NCBI RefSeq assembly: GCF_963669205.1
Contig: NZ_OY769915.1
Span: 2,144,001 to 2,208,000, forward strand
Length of the DNA stretch: 64,000 nt
Reading direction: 5' to 3'
Source of the DNA: an uncultured Roseibium sp.
GTDB lineage: Bacteria > Pseudomonadota > Alphaproteobacteria > Rhizobiales > Stappiaceae
Positions 25,288 through 33,912 of the stretch are shown one piece after another. The number at the start of each line of letters is the position of its first letter. The first letter of the stretch is position 1. The notes beneath the pieces were generated by a model. The model saw only the letters and a program-made list of their open reading frames with translations, was not told the origin of the DNA and made no database searches. Made by a program: the position numbers and the translations under genes.

Positions 25288-25815
25288 GTGCATCCGGCCC
25301 GTGAAACGCCTGCCGGACCTTTTGCGGACGTCATCGGAGACACGAGGAAAGTGGATACTGACATAAAGATCGAGAAGGCGGAGCCCGGCCATCTGCAGGC
25401 CATCGTCACCATCATCAATGCCGGTGCAACGAGCATCCGCCGGGACAAGGAATTCGACGGCTGGCAGGACTACCGGCCGGCATTTGACGCGCTCGTCGCG
25501 GCTCCCGAGGTTGAAATCTATGTTGCCCTGAATGGCGCCGGCGAGGTGGTCGGCACCTACCAGATCCACTTCCTGAAAGGTCTTGCTTTCCGGGGGCGCC
25601 CGAGGGCGGAGCTTGAATCGGTGCACGTGCGGTCCGATCAGCGGGGTAAGGGCGTTGGCCGCTTGATGATGGCGCATGCCGAAGATCTGGCGCGGGCACA
25701 AAAGGCCTGTATGGTCCAACTCACGTCCAATCGGGAGCGCGAGGGATCTCACCACTTCTATCGCCGGCTCGGCTATGACCAGAGCCATCTCGGCTACAAG
25801 AAGATGCTGATCTGA
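25288..25815 (+). CDS. GNAT-family N-acetyltransferase
   Basis: 175 residues with GTG at 25288 (AAAGG upstream); a GTG at 25351 would give 154 residues and a more usual GNAT start. The acetyl-CoA pyrophosphate loop is RSDQRGKGVGRLMM, preceded by the beta-4 strand AELESVHV, and the C-terminus has HHFYRRLGYDQSHLGYKKML. Substrate unknown. It is 11 kb from the yjhX gene, so I do not treat it as its antitoxin. Confidence 0.85.
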   Translation: MHPARETPAGPFADVIGDTRKVDTDIKIEKAEPGHLQAIVTIINAGATSIRRDKEFDGWQDYRPAFDALVAAPEVEIYVALNGAGEVVGTYQIHFLKGLAFRGRPRAELESVHVRSDQRGKGVGRLMMAHAEDLARAQKACMVQLTSNREREGSHHFYRRLGYDQSHLGYKKMLI

Positions 25816-25972
25816 CGTCCACGCTGGGAGCGCGCCGCCTGTTGCATTCGGCCCCGCCATATCGCACGCACCGATGCGCCACACAGTCGGAAAAACGAGA
25901 TGGCGGGGCAGCCAGATCACGGAGATCTGGCAATCTGCTCCTGCCTGCTGACTGACTGGGGTCAGAAAAGCT

Positions 25973-26273
25973 CTAGAGCATTTTCCGACCAATTTGGATC
26001 ATTTGATGAGGATATCCGGTTCACTCGGCCAGGCGGGTCACGAAGCGCGATGCGGTGCATCGTACAAGTGGCACAACGCAGCCGATGGGCTGGATTTTCT
26101 CACCGGTTGTGAAACGCATTCAAGCGTCAAACATCAAGATTGGCCGGGCCCTTTTTCGCTCTGGCATCGTTGGTCCACCCTTGCGGTGGGAAACACCGCG
26201 GCGGGCGAACCGTCTCGCCAGCGCGAAAAAGGGCCTCGGTCAAATGACCCAAATTAGTCGGAAAATGCTCTAG
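25973..26273. mobile_element. MITE, family 2
   Basis: 301 bases bounded by CTAG, with terminal inverted repeats of about 34 bases (CTAGAGCATTTTCCGAC at each end, then AATTTGG and TCATTTGA). No gene inside. The ends differ from family 1, so this is a separate element. The right CTAG (26270-26273) includes the TAG stop codon of the DUF2147 gene on the minus strand. No second copy is visible in this window. Confidence 0.75.
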
Positions 26274-26692
26274 TTGCTTCGGGTCCAGGTTTCGCCCTTG
26301 CAGATAAGGCCGCCCATGACACAGCCTTCGAGCTTGAGCTTGTTGGCCGAGGTCAGCTCTATGAAGCCCGTGTAAGTCTTGCCGTCTTCCGCATTGTAGA
26401 CCTTGCCCTTCCACTGATTGGCCTTTTTGGTCGGCTTCATGGACTGCACGATCTGCACCCCGACGAGCGGGCGGCCGCGCTTGGACGCGTCAGGGTTGGC
26501 AGTGTCGTTTCGGGGTGATTTCAGCCAGATCAGGTTGCCGCAAAGCGCATTTCCGCATGACGCGATGCGGATCTTGGACGCGCCATTGGGTCTGACCCAG
26601 TCTCCCTCGGCATCGCCCGCGAGCGAGGCAACCGCACTCATCGAGATTATTCCCGCGGCGCACAGCGCAGTGGTCAAAATGGACTTCGGCAT
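26270..26692 (-). CDS. DUF2147-family exported protein
   Basis: 140 residues with a Sec signal peptide (1-25, cleavage near SLAG). The mature part matches the DUF2147 pattern: GDWVRPNGASKIRIASCGNALCG near the start, PLVGVQIV in the middle, GKVYNAEDGKTYTG, and LKLEGCVMGGLICKGETWTR at the end, with paired cysteines. Periplasmic, function unknown. Its TAG stop is formed by the CTAG at the end of the adjacent MITE. Confidence 0.87.
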   Translation of the reverse strand: MPKSILTTALCAAGIISMSAVASLAGDAEGDWVRPNGASKIRIASCGNALCGNLIWLKSPRNDTANPDASKRGRPLVGVQIVQSMKPTKKANQWKGKVYNAEDGKTYTGFIELTSANKLKLEGCVMGGLICKGETWTRSN

Positions 26693-26823
26693 CTTTCCTC
26701 CCCAGATTATACCTTCCGTTTACGAAAACGGAAGTTAGCGGCTTGAGCTCGGGTTGAAAACCCGTCACCCAAGGTCATGTCAGCAACTTTTTGCCGGAGG
26801 GGCAGGCATCGTGCGCGGTCGCC

Positions 26824-26842
26824 GACGCGCCTGAGGCGCGTC
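26824..26842 (-). terminator. Hairpin directly after alpha/beta hydrolase stop
   Basis: GACGCGCC (26824-26831) and GGCGCGTC (26835-26842) form an eight-pair stem with a three-base loop immediately after the minus-strand stop codon. No T-run follows it. Confidence 0.45.
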
Positions 26843-27610
26843 TCACACGCTGCGGATCCAGTCGAGGCAGCGCTGCGCCAGCGTCTCATCGCCGTCTTCG
26901 AGCTGCATGTAGTGGCACCGGCCGGGCACTTCTATGTATGTAGCAAGCGGACCGTACCGGTCTGCCATTGTCTTCGCGGTGGACGGGGGAACGACCTTGT
27001 CTTCCGACCCTGACAGGAACAGGAGGGGTGTGTTGACGCGGTTGAAATCAATCCAGGTGGTCAGGTTGACGTCATACATCCAGAAAAACAGCTCGAACAG
27101 CACCTGGCCGGACTCCGTGCTCAGGCGGTCGCAGATCTCGTGTTGCTGCTCGACCGGCATCGTGTTCAGACCGTAGGTTGCCAGAAGATCGAAGTCCTGC
27201 CCCGGGACTTCGTTCCAGAATGGACCGGCACCCATGAACATTTTGCCGAGCGCGCGTTCCATTTCGGTGGTCGGCACGGTGCCGTTGATAATGCTGCTGT
27301 TGATCAACACGCCCGCGGCGATCAGTCCGCGTGCGGCCAGAAGCTGCGCGATCAGGCCGCCGAGCGAGTGGCCGATGATCACGGGCTTCGTATCCAGCGT
27401 TGCGAGGAAGCCGGCGATGTCCGCGACATAATCGGCAATGCTCGCGCCCCGGAGCGCCCCGGTGCGCTCGTCTCCGTCCGGCAGATCGTGATGGCGGTAT
27501 GTCGGTGAATGGCAGGTATAGCCCTTTTCCTCGAAGAAGCGGCGGAAGGGCTCCATCGTCCAGGGAGATGCATTTGTGCCGTGAAGAAAGACGATTGTCG
27601 GCTCAGACAT
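26843..27610 (-). CDS. Alpha/beta hydrolase
   Basis: 255 residues from the ATG at 27610 (MSEPTIVFLHGTN). Classic alpha/beta-hydrolase marks: oxyanion HG (LHGTN), nucleophile elbow GHSLGG, acid in SGSEDKVVP, and His in GRCHYMQLE. A cytoplasmic esterase- or lipase-like enzyme of unknown substrate. Single gene, with a long AT-rich upstream region. Confidence 0.87.
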   Translation of the reverse strand: MSEPTIVFLHGTNASPWTMEPFRRFFEEKGYTCHSPTYRHHDLPDGDERTGALRGASIADYVADIAGFLATLDTKPVIIGHSLGGLIAQLLAARGLIAAGVLINSSIINGTVPTTEMERALGKMFMGAGPFWNEVPGQDFDLLATYGLNTMPVEQQHEICDRLSTESGQVLFELFFWMYDVNLTTWIDFNRVNTPLLFLSGSEDKVVPPSTAKTMADRYGPLATYIEVPGRCHYMQLEDGDETLAQRCLDWIRSV

Positions 27611-27933
27611 GAGATCCGGTTCCCCTGATGGTGGTTGGCGCTTCGAGCAGCTTTGAAAAATACCCAAACTCGAAGCGTGGTGAACAGAGGGTTTATGCGA
27701 CTTCTGAATTTCGGGGGTAAATTCGTTGAAAAATAACGTGGAATCGGCTGTGCATGATTACCGGCGGGTAAATTTCAGACTTGCTTAAACTTTTGTTCTG
27801 TTTGCGTTAAACTTGTTTTTTTACGAGCCGTTTAACTGCTCCTGCTGAAGTAGACATCAAGAAACGCCGTGGAAAAATTCGCAAATACTTGCGTTTCGGG
27901 GAAGTCTGAACAGAGGACAAAAAGGGGAGCATC
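27611..27933. other. AT-rich divergent promoter region
   Basis: 323 bases between the alpha/beta hydrolase and the small SEL1-like gene. It becomes AT-rich after 27720 (TAAACTTTTG, AAACTTG and T-runs near 27790-27830). No gene is visible; it should hold promoters for both genes. Confidence 0.5.
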
Positions 27934-28203
27934 ATGGCTCGTTTTGAAATGCATTCGGCGGATATGGCCGCCATGGGCGAAAAGCCCGTAACCGCCGACA
28001 TTCTTTTCCAGATGGGTCTGGACAGTGCATGTGGCCGCAACGGTGAAACCGATCTGGTGACCGCGCACAAGTGGTTCAACATTGCCGCATTGAAAGGCAA
28101 CAAGGATGCCGTCCAGTACCGTAAGGAAATCTCTGGTGAAATGAGCCCGTCTCAGATTGCCGAAGCTCAGCGCTCCGCGCGTGAATGGCTGTCAATGCAT
28201 TGA
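27934..28203 (+). CDS. Small SEL1-repeat-like protein
   Basis: 89 residues, ATG with GGGGAG upstream. One SEL1/TPR-like helical pair is visible (ADILFQMGLDSACG, then DLVTAHKWFNIAALKGNKDA), typical of short alphaproteobacterial SEL1-type proteins. It has a strong rho-independent terminator of its own, so it is transcribed alone and probably well expressed. Function unknown. Confidence 0.8.
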   Translation: MARFEMHSADMAAMGEKPVTADILFQMGLDSACGRNGETDLVTAHKWFNIAALKGNKDAVQYRKEISGEMSPSQIAEAQRSAREWLSMH

Positions 28204-28256
28204 TCAGGAGAAAGGCTGCCGGCCAAACGGCACCTGAACCTGACATCTTTTTCTGA

Positions 28257-28291
28257 CGCGGCAGACAGTGTTTCTGCCGCGTTTTGTTTTG
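28257..28291 (+). terminator. Rho-independent terminator
   Basis: CGCGGCAGA (28257-28265) pairs with TCTGCCGCG (28273-28281), followed by TTTTGTTTTG. It ends the SEL1-like gene and is a convincing intrinsic terminator. Confidence 0.9.
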
Positions 28292-28318
28292 AGCGTCACC
28301 CGGGAGGCAAGGCGGGTC

Positions 28319-29011
28319 TCAGTGGACAGGCGCAAGACCGTGCTCGTCCCAGAGCGAACGGTCTATCGGATCTCCTAGCGCGAATTCGAAATCGATGACT
28401 TCGTTGCCGCCGGTCGAGAGACGGCACCTGTAGGCGATGTCGTACCATGTTCTGTTGCTTCTGACCGCCGCGGCGGAGGCAACGATTTCATTGTCCCGTT
28501 GAACGGAATTCCGGAATGCGTGCGGAGCCAGCCGTGTCGGCCGGAATTGCGGGTCTGCGCGCCTGATCTGCTCCATGGCCTCCAGCGCGCAAAGCTGTTC
28601 GACCCGGTCACCGCTTACCAGCGAGGCCAATGCCGACCGGGCCTGCGCCGAACGTGGATCGCTAAGCACATCTGCGGCGTAAAACGCTGTCGCCCGCTGC
28701 CAGCCCGCTCTGGACCTGGAAACATCGGTCCCCGGAAGTAGCGCTGCTGCGTCCGGTGCTGACGCAGGATCAGCGGCAGCGTCCCGCTTGGTATCCGGTT
28801 GAGGCAAGGGCGCCGGTACGACGGGGCGCGTGAAATCCCGCAAAGGCAGAATATCGACGGCTAGGGGGACGGAAACCGGCGTGCGGGGGTGCTCCCTGAA
28901 GTCGGCCCCCGCCAGGACAGCAAAAAGCAGAACGTGAACCCAGACGGCAACGAGCCAGGAAAACCGGTCCGCCACCAGACGATGTATGCCCTGCTGTTCG
29001 ACAACGCTCAT
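28319..29011 (-). CDS. DUF930-family protein
   Basis: 230 residues. One N-terminal membrane segment (about 18-37), a Pro/Ala-rich linker (60-95) and a C-terminal DUF930 domain with LCALEAMEQI, SAAAVRSNRTWYDIAYRCRL and EVIDFEFALGDPI. The anchor plus proline-rich periplasmic linker recalls TonB-like design, but the C-terminal domain differs. Function unknown; common in Hyphomicrobiales. 150 bases separate it from the downstream end of the LysR gene. Confidence 0.8.
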   Translation of the reverse strand: MSVVEQQGIHRLVADRFSWLVAVWVHVLLFAVLAGADFREHPRTPVSVPLAVDILPLRDFTRPVVPAPLPQPDTKRDAAADPASAPDAAALLPGTDVSRSRAGWQRATAFYAADVLSDPRSAQARSALASLVSGDRVEQLCALEAMEQIRRADPQFRPTRLAPHAFRNSVQRDNEIVASAAAVRSNRTWYDIAYRCRLSTGGNEVIDFEFALGDPIDRSLWDEHGLAPVH

Positions 29012-29160
29012 TGCGCAGCGCGCCTCACCCTGCTTTCAACTCAGGATGGCAATACGATCCGGTGAAAGTGACCAAAATCAGGAATGGCGCAATCCGCAAA
29101 AGCCGCAGCGGCCGATTTCCACATCTCTGTCCTTCAGAGGGAGCTAGCGCGTTTTGCAGC

Positions 29161-30063
29161 TTAAAGCACCAGGGCACGCGAACAGTCGGTGACCGCGTCC
29201 CGCAGCCACCGGTGGGCCGGGTCGTTGGTGGACCTCTCATGCCAGACCATGAAGACGTTGAGCGTTTCAGCCTCGAAGGGGAGAGGTGCCATGTCCAGAT
29301 CGCGCAGCGAGGTCTGGTGCATGAACTCGATCTCGGTCGCGAGCATTTCCGTTCCGCGGACAAACGGCGTGATCCCGGAGAAATTCGAGACGGTCACCGT
29401 CGGTTTGGGGATATAGGGCAGGTCGGGGGCTTTCAGGACATCGTTCGACCCGCCTCCCAGGACGAACTGAACCGTGACATGGTGTGCCGACAGGTAATCC
29501 TCGACGGATGCGGGCGGCTGCGTGCAGGCGCGATCGTAGAAGCACATCATTTCGCCCGAGAAAAGCTTGTACTGGATCATGTCCGGTGCATCGGGCGGGA
29601 GCGGCGTCAACAGCAGGTCGCAACGCGCATCCCGCAAGAGCGAGACACTTGGAACACCGGAGGGCTTGAACTCCAGCGTCAGGTTCACTCCGTTCTGAAG
29701 GGATTGCCTGACCAGTTGCGGAAAAAGCAGGTCCCGCTGCATGTCGTTGGCGGCGACCACGAAATGCATGTTCTCGGATCTGGGGTCGAACGGGCGCTGC
29801 TCCGTCAGGGCTTTCAGGCCGTCCAGAACCTGAAGCACCGGTGCTTTCAGCGACAGCGCCGTTTCCGTCGGGGTGAGGCCCTGTCCGGATCTGACGAAAA
29901 GCGGATCTCCCAGGATCTGCCGAAGCTTTGCAAGCGTGTGGCTGACGGCGGACTGGGTCACTTCCAGGCGTTCCGCCGCGCGCGAGACCGAAGATTCTTC
30001 AAGGATCACCAGGAAGGTTCGCAGGATCTGGCCGTCCAGGTTCAGAAAATCGATCTTGCTCAT
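29161..30063 (-). CDS. LysR-family transcriptional regulator
   Basis: 300 residues from the ATG at 30063. N-terminal winged helix (FLVILEESSVSRAAERLEVTQ, then SAVSHTLAKLRQILGDPLFVR) and a periplasmic-binding-like effector domain. It is divergent from the dctP gene with 76 bases between starts, so it probably controls the TRAP-SDR-ALDH operon in response to the imported compound or a product. The intergenic DNA has the repeat ATTCAT-N4-ATTCAT. Confidence 0.9.
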   Translation of the reverse strand: MSKIDFLNLDGQILRTFLVILEESSVSRAAERLEVTQSAVSHTLAKLRQILGDPLFVRSGQGLTPTETALSLKAPVLQVLDGLKALTEQRPFDPRSENMHFVVAANDMQRDLLFPQLVRQSLQNGVNLTLEFKPSGVPSVSLLRDARCDLLLTPLPPDAPDMIQYKLFSGEMMCFYDRACTQPPASVEDYLSAHHVTVQFVLGGGSNDVLKAPDLPYIPKPTVTVSNFSGITPFVRGTEMLATEIEFMHQTSLRDLDMAPLPFEAETLNVFMVWHERSTNDPAHRWLRDAVTDCSRALVL

Positions 30064-30139
30064 ATCCACTATGAATAATCATGAATGGTTTCGATGTCTA
30101 TCTCTGCGTAGTGTCCCGTCGACATTCTGGGAGGAAGCC

Positions 30140-31150
30140 ATGAAATCGAAATCGCTGTTTGGCGCAGCCGCCTTTGCGGTCGCGTCGATGATGCCGCTCA
30201 CGCTTTCCGCGGAAGAACTTTCCGTCGCGAATTTCGTGCCGCCGCAGCATCACACCAACTCGGTCCTGTTCAAATGGTTCGGGGAAGAGGTGGAGAAACG
30301 CTCCGGCGGATCCCTGACGATCAAGGTCTACCCGGCTGGCCAGCTCGGGGCCGGGCCGGTTCAGCAATACAAGCGGGCCGTGGAGGGTGTCGCCGACATC
30401 ACCTTCGGACTCCAGGCCTATACGCCCGCGATCTTCCCGAAGACGATGCTGATCATCCCGCCGGGCAAGGCAACCACCGCCTTGGAGGCGACCGAACGGC
30501 TTCTCTCGGTCTATGACGATCACCTGGCCGACGAATACGAGGACGTGAAGCTGCTCGGCGTGTTCACTGTCGCGGGCAACGCCTGGGCGGCAACCGGGGA
30601 CTATTCCACGCTGGATTCCCTCAAGGGCACGAAGATGGTGCCCTATGCCGCCATGACGACGCCGCTCGTCGAGGCTCTCGGAGCCGTCCCGGTGCAGATG
30701 CCCGTCACGGAGATGTATACCGGCCTCAGCACCGGAACCATCGACAGCACGACCGCCACCTACAACAACATGACGCCACCCTGGAACTTCTGGGACGTGT
30801 CGAGCCACTTCATCGAGAACGTGCCGGTCCAGTTCGCCGTGTTCTTCGTTGCGATGAACAAGGAGCGGTACCTGGAGCTTTCCGACGAGCACCGGGCGAT
30901 CATCGATGACCTTGCCGGTGAAACCTTCTCCATGATGGGGGCGCAGAGTTTCCACGGAGCGGATGAGCACTCGCTTGAGGCCATGAAAAGCGCACCGCAG
31001 ATGGAAAAGGTCAGTTGGGTCAAGGTGTCCGATGAAGAGCGCGCCAGGATGGACGCGGCGGTCGCCGAAGGCATGAAAGCCATCTTCGCGGATTACGCCG
31101 AGCGCGGCATCGAAAATGCCGAAGACATCTACAACGCGATCAACAAGTGA
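30140..31150 (+). CDS. dctP: TRAP transporter solute-binding protein (DctP type)
   Basis: 336 residues, ATG with GGGAGGAA upstream. Signal peptide 1-23 (cleaved near LSAEE), then a DctP fold with GSLTIKVYPAGQLG and later TGLSTGTIDSTT. The usual carboxylate-binding arginine in the mid-domain segment is not obvious: the region after 'ATGDYSTLDSLKGTKMVP' has no MRVP-like Arg, so the ligand may not be a simple organic acid. First gene of the operon; a stem-loop separates it from dctQ. Confidence 0.9.
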   Translation: MKSKSLFGAAAFAVASMMPLTLSAEELSVANFVPPQHHTNSVLFKWFGEEVEKRSGGSLTIKVYPAGQLGAGPVQQYKRAVEGVADITFGLQAYTPAIFPKTMLIIPPGKATTALEATERLLSVYDDHLADEYEDVKLLGVFTVAGNAWAATGDYSTLDSLKGTKMVPYAAMTTPLVEALGAVPVQMPVTEMYTGLSTGTIDSTTATYNNMTPPWNFWDVSSHFIENVPVQFAVFFVAMNKERYLELSDEHRAIIDDLAGETFSMMGAQSFHGADEHSLEAMKSAPQMEKVSWVKVSDEERARMDAAVAEGMKAIFADYAERGIENAEDIYNAINK

Positions 31151-31155
31151 GGGAT

Positions 31156-31176
31156 CGGGCGGTAACTGACCGCCCG
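31156..31176 (+). terminator. Intercistronic stem-loop between dctP and dctQ
   Basis: CGGGCGGT (31156-31163) pairs with ACCGCCCG (31169-31176) around AACTG. Such hairpins between P and QM genes usually raise the binding protein's mRNA level over that of the permease. Confidence 0.65.
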
Positions 31177-31195
31177 GTTTACAAGGAGGATCAAC

Positions 31196-31720
31196 GTGTC
31201 CGGTCATTTGTGGATCAAGGTGTTGGACAGGCTACTGACGTGGGTCGCCTTCAGTGTCGGAGGCGCAATGCTGGCGTTCATGACGCTGTTCGGAACCTGG
31301 AACGTGCTTGTCATGCGCAAGGTCCTGAGTGCGCCGGTCAGGGGTGCCGAGGATCTGATGATCCTGTCCCTGGTGATCCTCGTTGCCGTTGCCATCCCGT
31401 TTGGAGGGCGGTGCGGCGCGCATATCGAGATCGAGGTGATGGAAAGCCGCATGTCCCCCGGTTTCGCGCGCTGGTCGATGTTCGCTTTGCGCCTCGTCGG
31501 CGGTGGCTTGATGCTGCTCATGGCCTACGAGCTTGTCGAGGCCGGCAAAAAGGCGACCAAGTTCGGCGAGACGACCCAGCAGCTGCTGATCTCCTATGAA
31601 CCCTTTTATTTCCTGCTCGCGCTGTGCGTTGCCGTTTATGCCCTCGTTCTGGCGAGCGACGCGGTGCAACTGATACTGCGCGGCAGGATCAGCCAGCTCA
31701 GCCTGGGAGAGACGCCGTGA
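31196..31720 (+). CDS. dctQ: TRAP transporter small permease (DctQ type)
   Basis: 174 residues, GTG start with AAGGAGG upstream. Four membrane segments, with the conserved region after segment two (CGAHIEIEVMESRM). Small subunit of the tripartite ATP-independent transporter. Its TGA overlaps the GTG of dctM. Confidence 0.9.
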   Translation: MSGHLWIKVLDRLLTWVAFSVGGAMLAFMTLFGTWNVLVMRKVLSAPVRGAEDLMILSLVILVAVAIPFGGRCGAHIEIEVMESRMSPGFARWSMFALRLVGGGLMLLMAYELVEAGKKATKFGETTQQLLISYEPFYFLLALCVAVYALVLASDAVQLILRGRISQLSLGETP

Positions 31721-33102
31721 TCAGCATGACCGCCCTCGGGGTCATCGGCCTCCTGTGCCTCTTCCTGCTTCTGGCGCTGCGGTTTCCGGTCGCGCTGGCC
31801 ATGATCCTGGTCGGTGTTGCCGGGACGATCGTTGCAACCGCCAATCGCTTCCTGCTGCTTGGCATGAGTTCGGAGCAGGCATGGTCACGAGGCCTGAAAA
31901 CCGCGATGTCGAACCTCTCCGGCGAAACCTTTGAAGCGGCCTCCAACTACAACCTTCTTGTCATTCCGATGTTTGTCCTCATGGGGAACCTTGCCGGCGT
32001 ATCGGGCATGTCCGCGGATCTGTTCACGGCGGCCTACCGCTGGATGGGGCACATGAAGGGCGGGCTTGCCTCTGCCACGATCGCGGCCTGTGCCGGGTTC
32101 GCCGCCCTGTCGGGCTCCTCTCTTGCCGCCGCCATCACGATGGGCCGGGTCGCGCTGCCGGAAATGAAGAAATTCAAGTATTCGGACAGCCTCGCAACCG
32201 GGTCGGTCGCAGCAGGCGGCACGCTCGGATTTCTGATCCCGCCCTCCGGCGGCATGATCATCTACGCGGTGCTGACCGAACAGAGCATCGGGCGCCTGTT
32301 CATGGCCGGGGTCATACCGGGCATCCTGATGACGCTCCTGTTCATTGCCGCGATTTATCTCACAGTCCTGCGCCGGCCGGACGCCGGACCGCCCGGGCCG
32401 CGTGCAAGCTGGCCGGAACGCCGGTCCGCAACACTCGCCGCGCTGCCCTTCGTTGCCGTTGTGGGGCTCACGATCGGCGGCATGTATACCGGTTTCTTCA
32501 CGCCTGTCGAAGCCTCGTCCGTCGGCGCGTTCCTGACGCTGCTGGTTGCCCTCTGGCGCCGGTCGCTGTCCGTCAAGGCGCTGCGCGAGGTGGTCCTGCA
32601 GACCGTAAAGGCATCGGCGACGGTCTTTTTGATCATCATCGGCGCATTCATCTTCATTCCGTTCATGTCGCTCACCGAATTGCCCGGCCAGCTTGTCAGC
32701 CTGATGACCTCGCTGCCGATCGGCGACTACGGCATCCTGCTCATCATCATCCTGATCTACATGTTCCTTGGCATGTTCCTGGAGGGGATCGCCATGCTGG
32801 TCCTGACCATCCCGGTGGTGCTTCCGATCATCGCGGCGCTGGATTTCGGCTTCGACCCGTCCATGGCAGACATGAAGATGATCTGGTTCGGGATCGTTGT
32901 CGTGATCGTGCTCGAAATGGGCATGATCTCGCCGCCGGTCGGCCTCAACGTCTTTGTTGTCAAATCCATCGCAACCGGTGTGCCGATGGGACAGATTTTC
33001 AGGGGTATCTGGCCGTTCTGGTTTGCCATGGCCTTCATGCTGCTGCTGCTCGCACTGTTTCCACAAATCGCAATTTTCCTGCCTCAGACGATGGTGGGAT
33101 GA
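31717..33102 (+). CDS. dctM: TRAP transporter large permease (DctM type)
   Basis: 461 residues with about twelve membrane segments; GTG start overlapping dctQ. Family marks: NYNLLVIPMFVLMGNLA and GTLGFLIPPSGGMIIYAVLTEQS. Sodium-driven channel subunit of the TRAP system whose binding protein is encoded at 30140. Confidence 0.92.
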   Translation: MISMTALGVIGLLCLFLLLALRFPVALAMILVGVAGTIVATANRFLLLGMSSEQAWSRGLKTAMSNLSGETFEAASNYNLLVIPMFVLMGNLAGVSGMSADLFTAAYRWMGHMKGGLASATIAACAGFAALSGSSLAAAITMGRVALPEMKKFKYSDSLATGSVAAGGTLGFLIPPSGGMIIYAVLTEQSIGRLFMAGVIPGILMTLLFIAAIYLTVLRRPDAGPPGPRASWPERRSATLAALPFVAVVGLTIGGMYTGFFTPVEASSVGAFLTLLVALWRRSLSVKALREVVLQTVKASATVFLIIIGAFIFIPFMSLTELPGQLVSLMTSLPIGDYGILLIIILIYMFLGMFLEGIAMLVLTIPVVLPIIAALDFGFDPSMADMKMIWFGIVVVIVLEMGMISPPVGLNVFVVKSIATGVPMGQIFRGIWPFWFAMAFMLLLLALFPQIAIFLPQTMVG

Positions 33103-33118
33103 CTTCGGGAGGGTTGTC

Positions 33119-33901
33119 ATGAACAACGGCAAGACATTTATCGTAACGGGCGCGGCGTCGGGTATCGGAGCCGAAACCTGCCGTCTGCTCAAGGAACAGG
33201 GTGCAAGTATCATCGGTGTCGATCGCAACGAGACCGGCAACGCGGACCGGTTTCTCAAGGCGGATCTTGGCGATCCCGCTTCCATCGACGCCCTTGTAGC
33301 GCAACTGCCCGACGGGGCGGATGGCCTTGCCAACATTGCCGGCGTGCCGCCGACAATGGCTGCAGAAACTGTTCTGAAGGTCAATCTCTATGGCCTGCAG
33401 CGGCTGACACTCGGCCTGGTCCCGAAACTGGCGGACGGCGCTTCGATCGCAAACCTCGCTTCTCTGGCGGGTTTCGGCTGGCCAAATTCGGTTGATCAGG
33501 TCAAGCGCACGATGGAGCTTTCGCTCGAAGATGACATCGCATCCTTTTGCCAGAAGGAAGGGCTCAATGCGGCCGAGGGCGGGCGATCCTACTTTCTCTC
33601 CAAGGAAGCGCTGATCGTCTGGACACTCCAGAACCGCTGGACCTGGCGGGAGCGCAACATCACCATGAACTGCATCAGTCCGGGACCGGTCGATACGCCC
33701 ATTCTCGGCGATTTTCTTCAGACCCTGGGCAAGCGGGCCGAGGAGGACCGCAAGCACATGGACCGGCCAGGAACCCCGCAGGATGTGGCACCGGTCGTCG
33801 CCTTTGCCCTGAGCGATCATTCAAAATGGTTCCGGGGGGCAAATCTCACGGTCGACGGCGGTATGTCCGGTCACATCCTGAGCAATATTCACCAGCTTTG
33901 A
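33119..33901 (+). CDS. SDR oxidoreductase, coniferyl-alcohol dehydrogenase (CalA)-like
   Basis: 260 residues, ATG after GGGAGG. NAD site TGAASGIG, catalytic Ser in NLASLAGF, and SYFLSKEA (YxxxK). Like Pseudomonas CalA it has a long insertion of about 40 residues between Ser and Tyr, and shares GVDRNETG and NCISPGPVDTPIL-type segments. CalA oxidises an aromatic primary alcohol to the aldehyde; here an aldehyde dehydrogenase is encoded two genes downstream. A similar SDR follows at 37520. Confidence 0.85.
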   Translation: MNNGKTFIVTGAASGIGAETCRLLKEQGASIIGVDRNETGNADRFLKADLGDPASIDALVAQLPDGADGLANIAGVPPTMAAETVLKVNLYGLQRLTLGLVPKLADGASIANLASLAGFGWPNSVDQVKRTMELSLEDDIASFCQKEGLNAAEGGRSYFLSKEALIVWTLQNRWTWRERNITMNCISPGPVDTPILGDFLQTLGKRAEEDRKHMDRPGTPQDVAPVVAFALSDHSKWFRGANLTVDGGMSGHILSNIHQL

Positions 33902-33912
33902 GGCGGCAAGAG

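Noticed and set aside
13729..25815. GNAT gene at 25288 as YjhQ-type antitoxin for yjhX
   Set aside because: The genes are 11 kb apart with unrelated genes between, and the pair is normally adjacent.
29011..30078. A 355-codon plus-strand open frame
   Set aside because: Antisense to the LysR gene, which has a clear helix-turn-helix.
31885..33384. A 499-codon minus-strand open frame
   Set aside because: Antisense to dctM and the SDR; no motifs, extreme Arg/His/Asp content.
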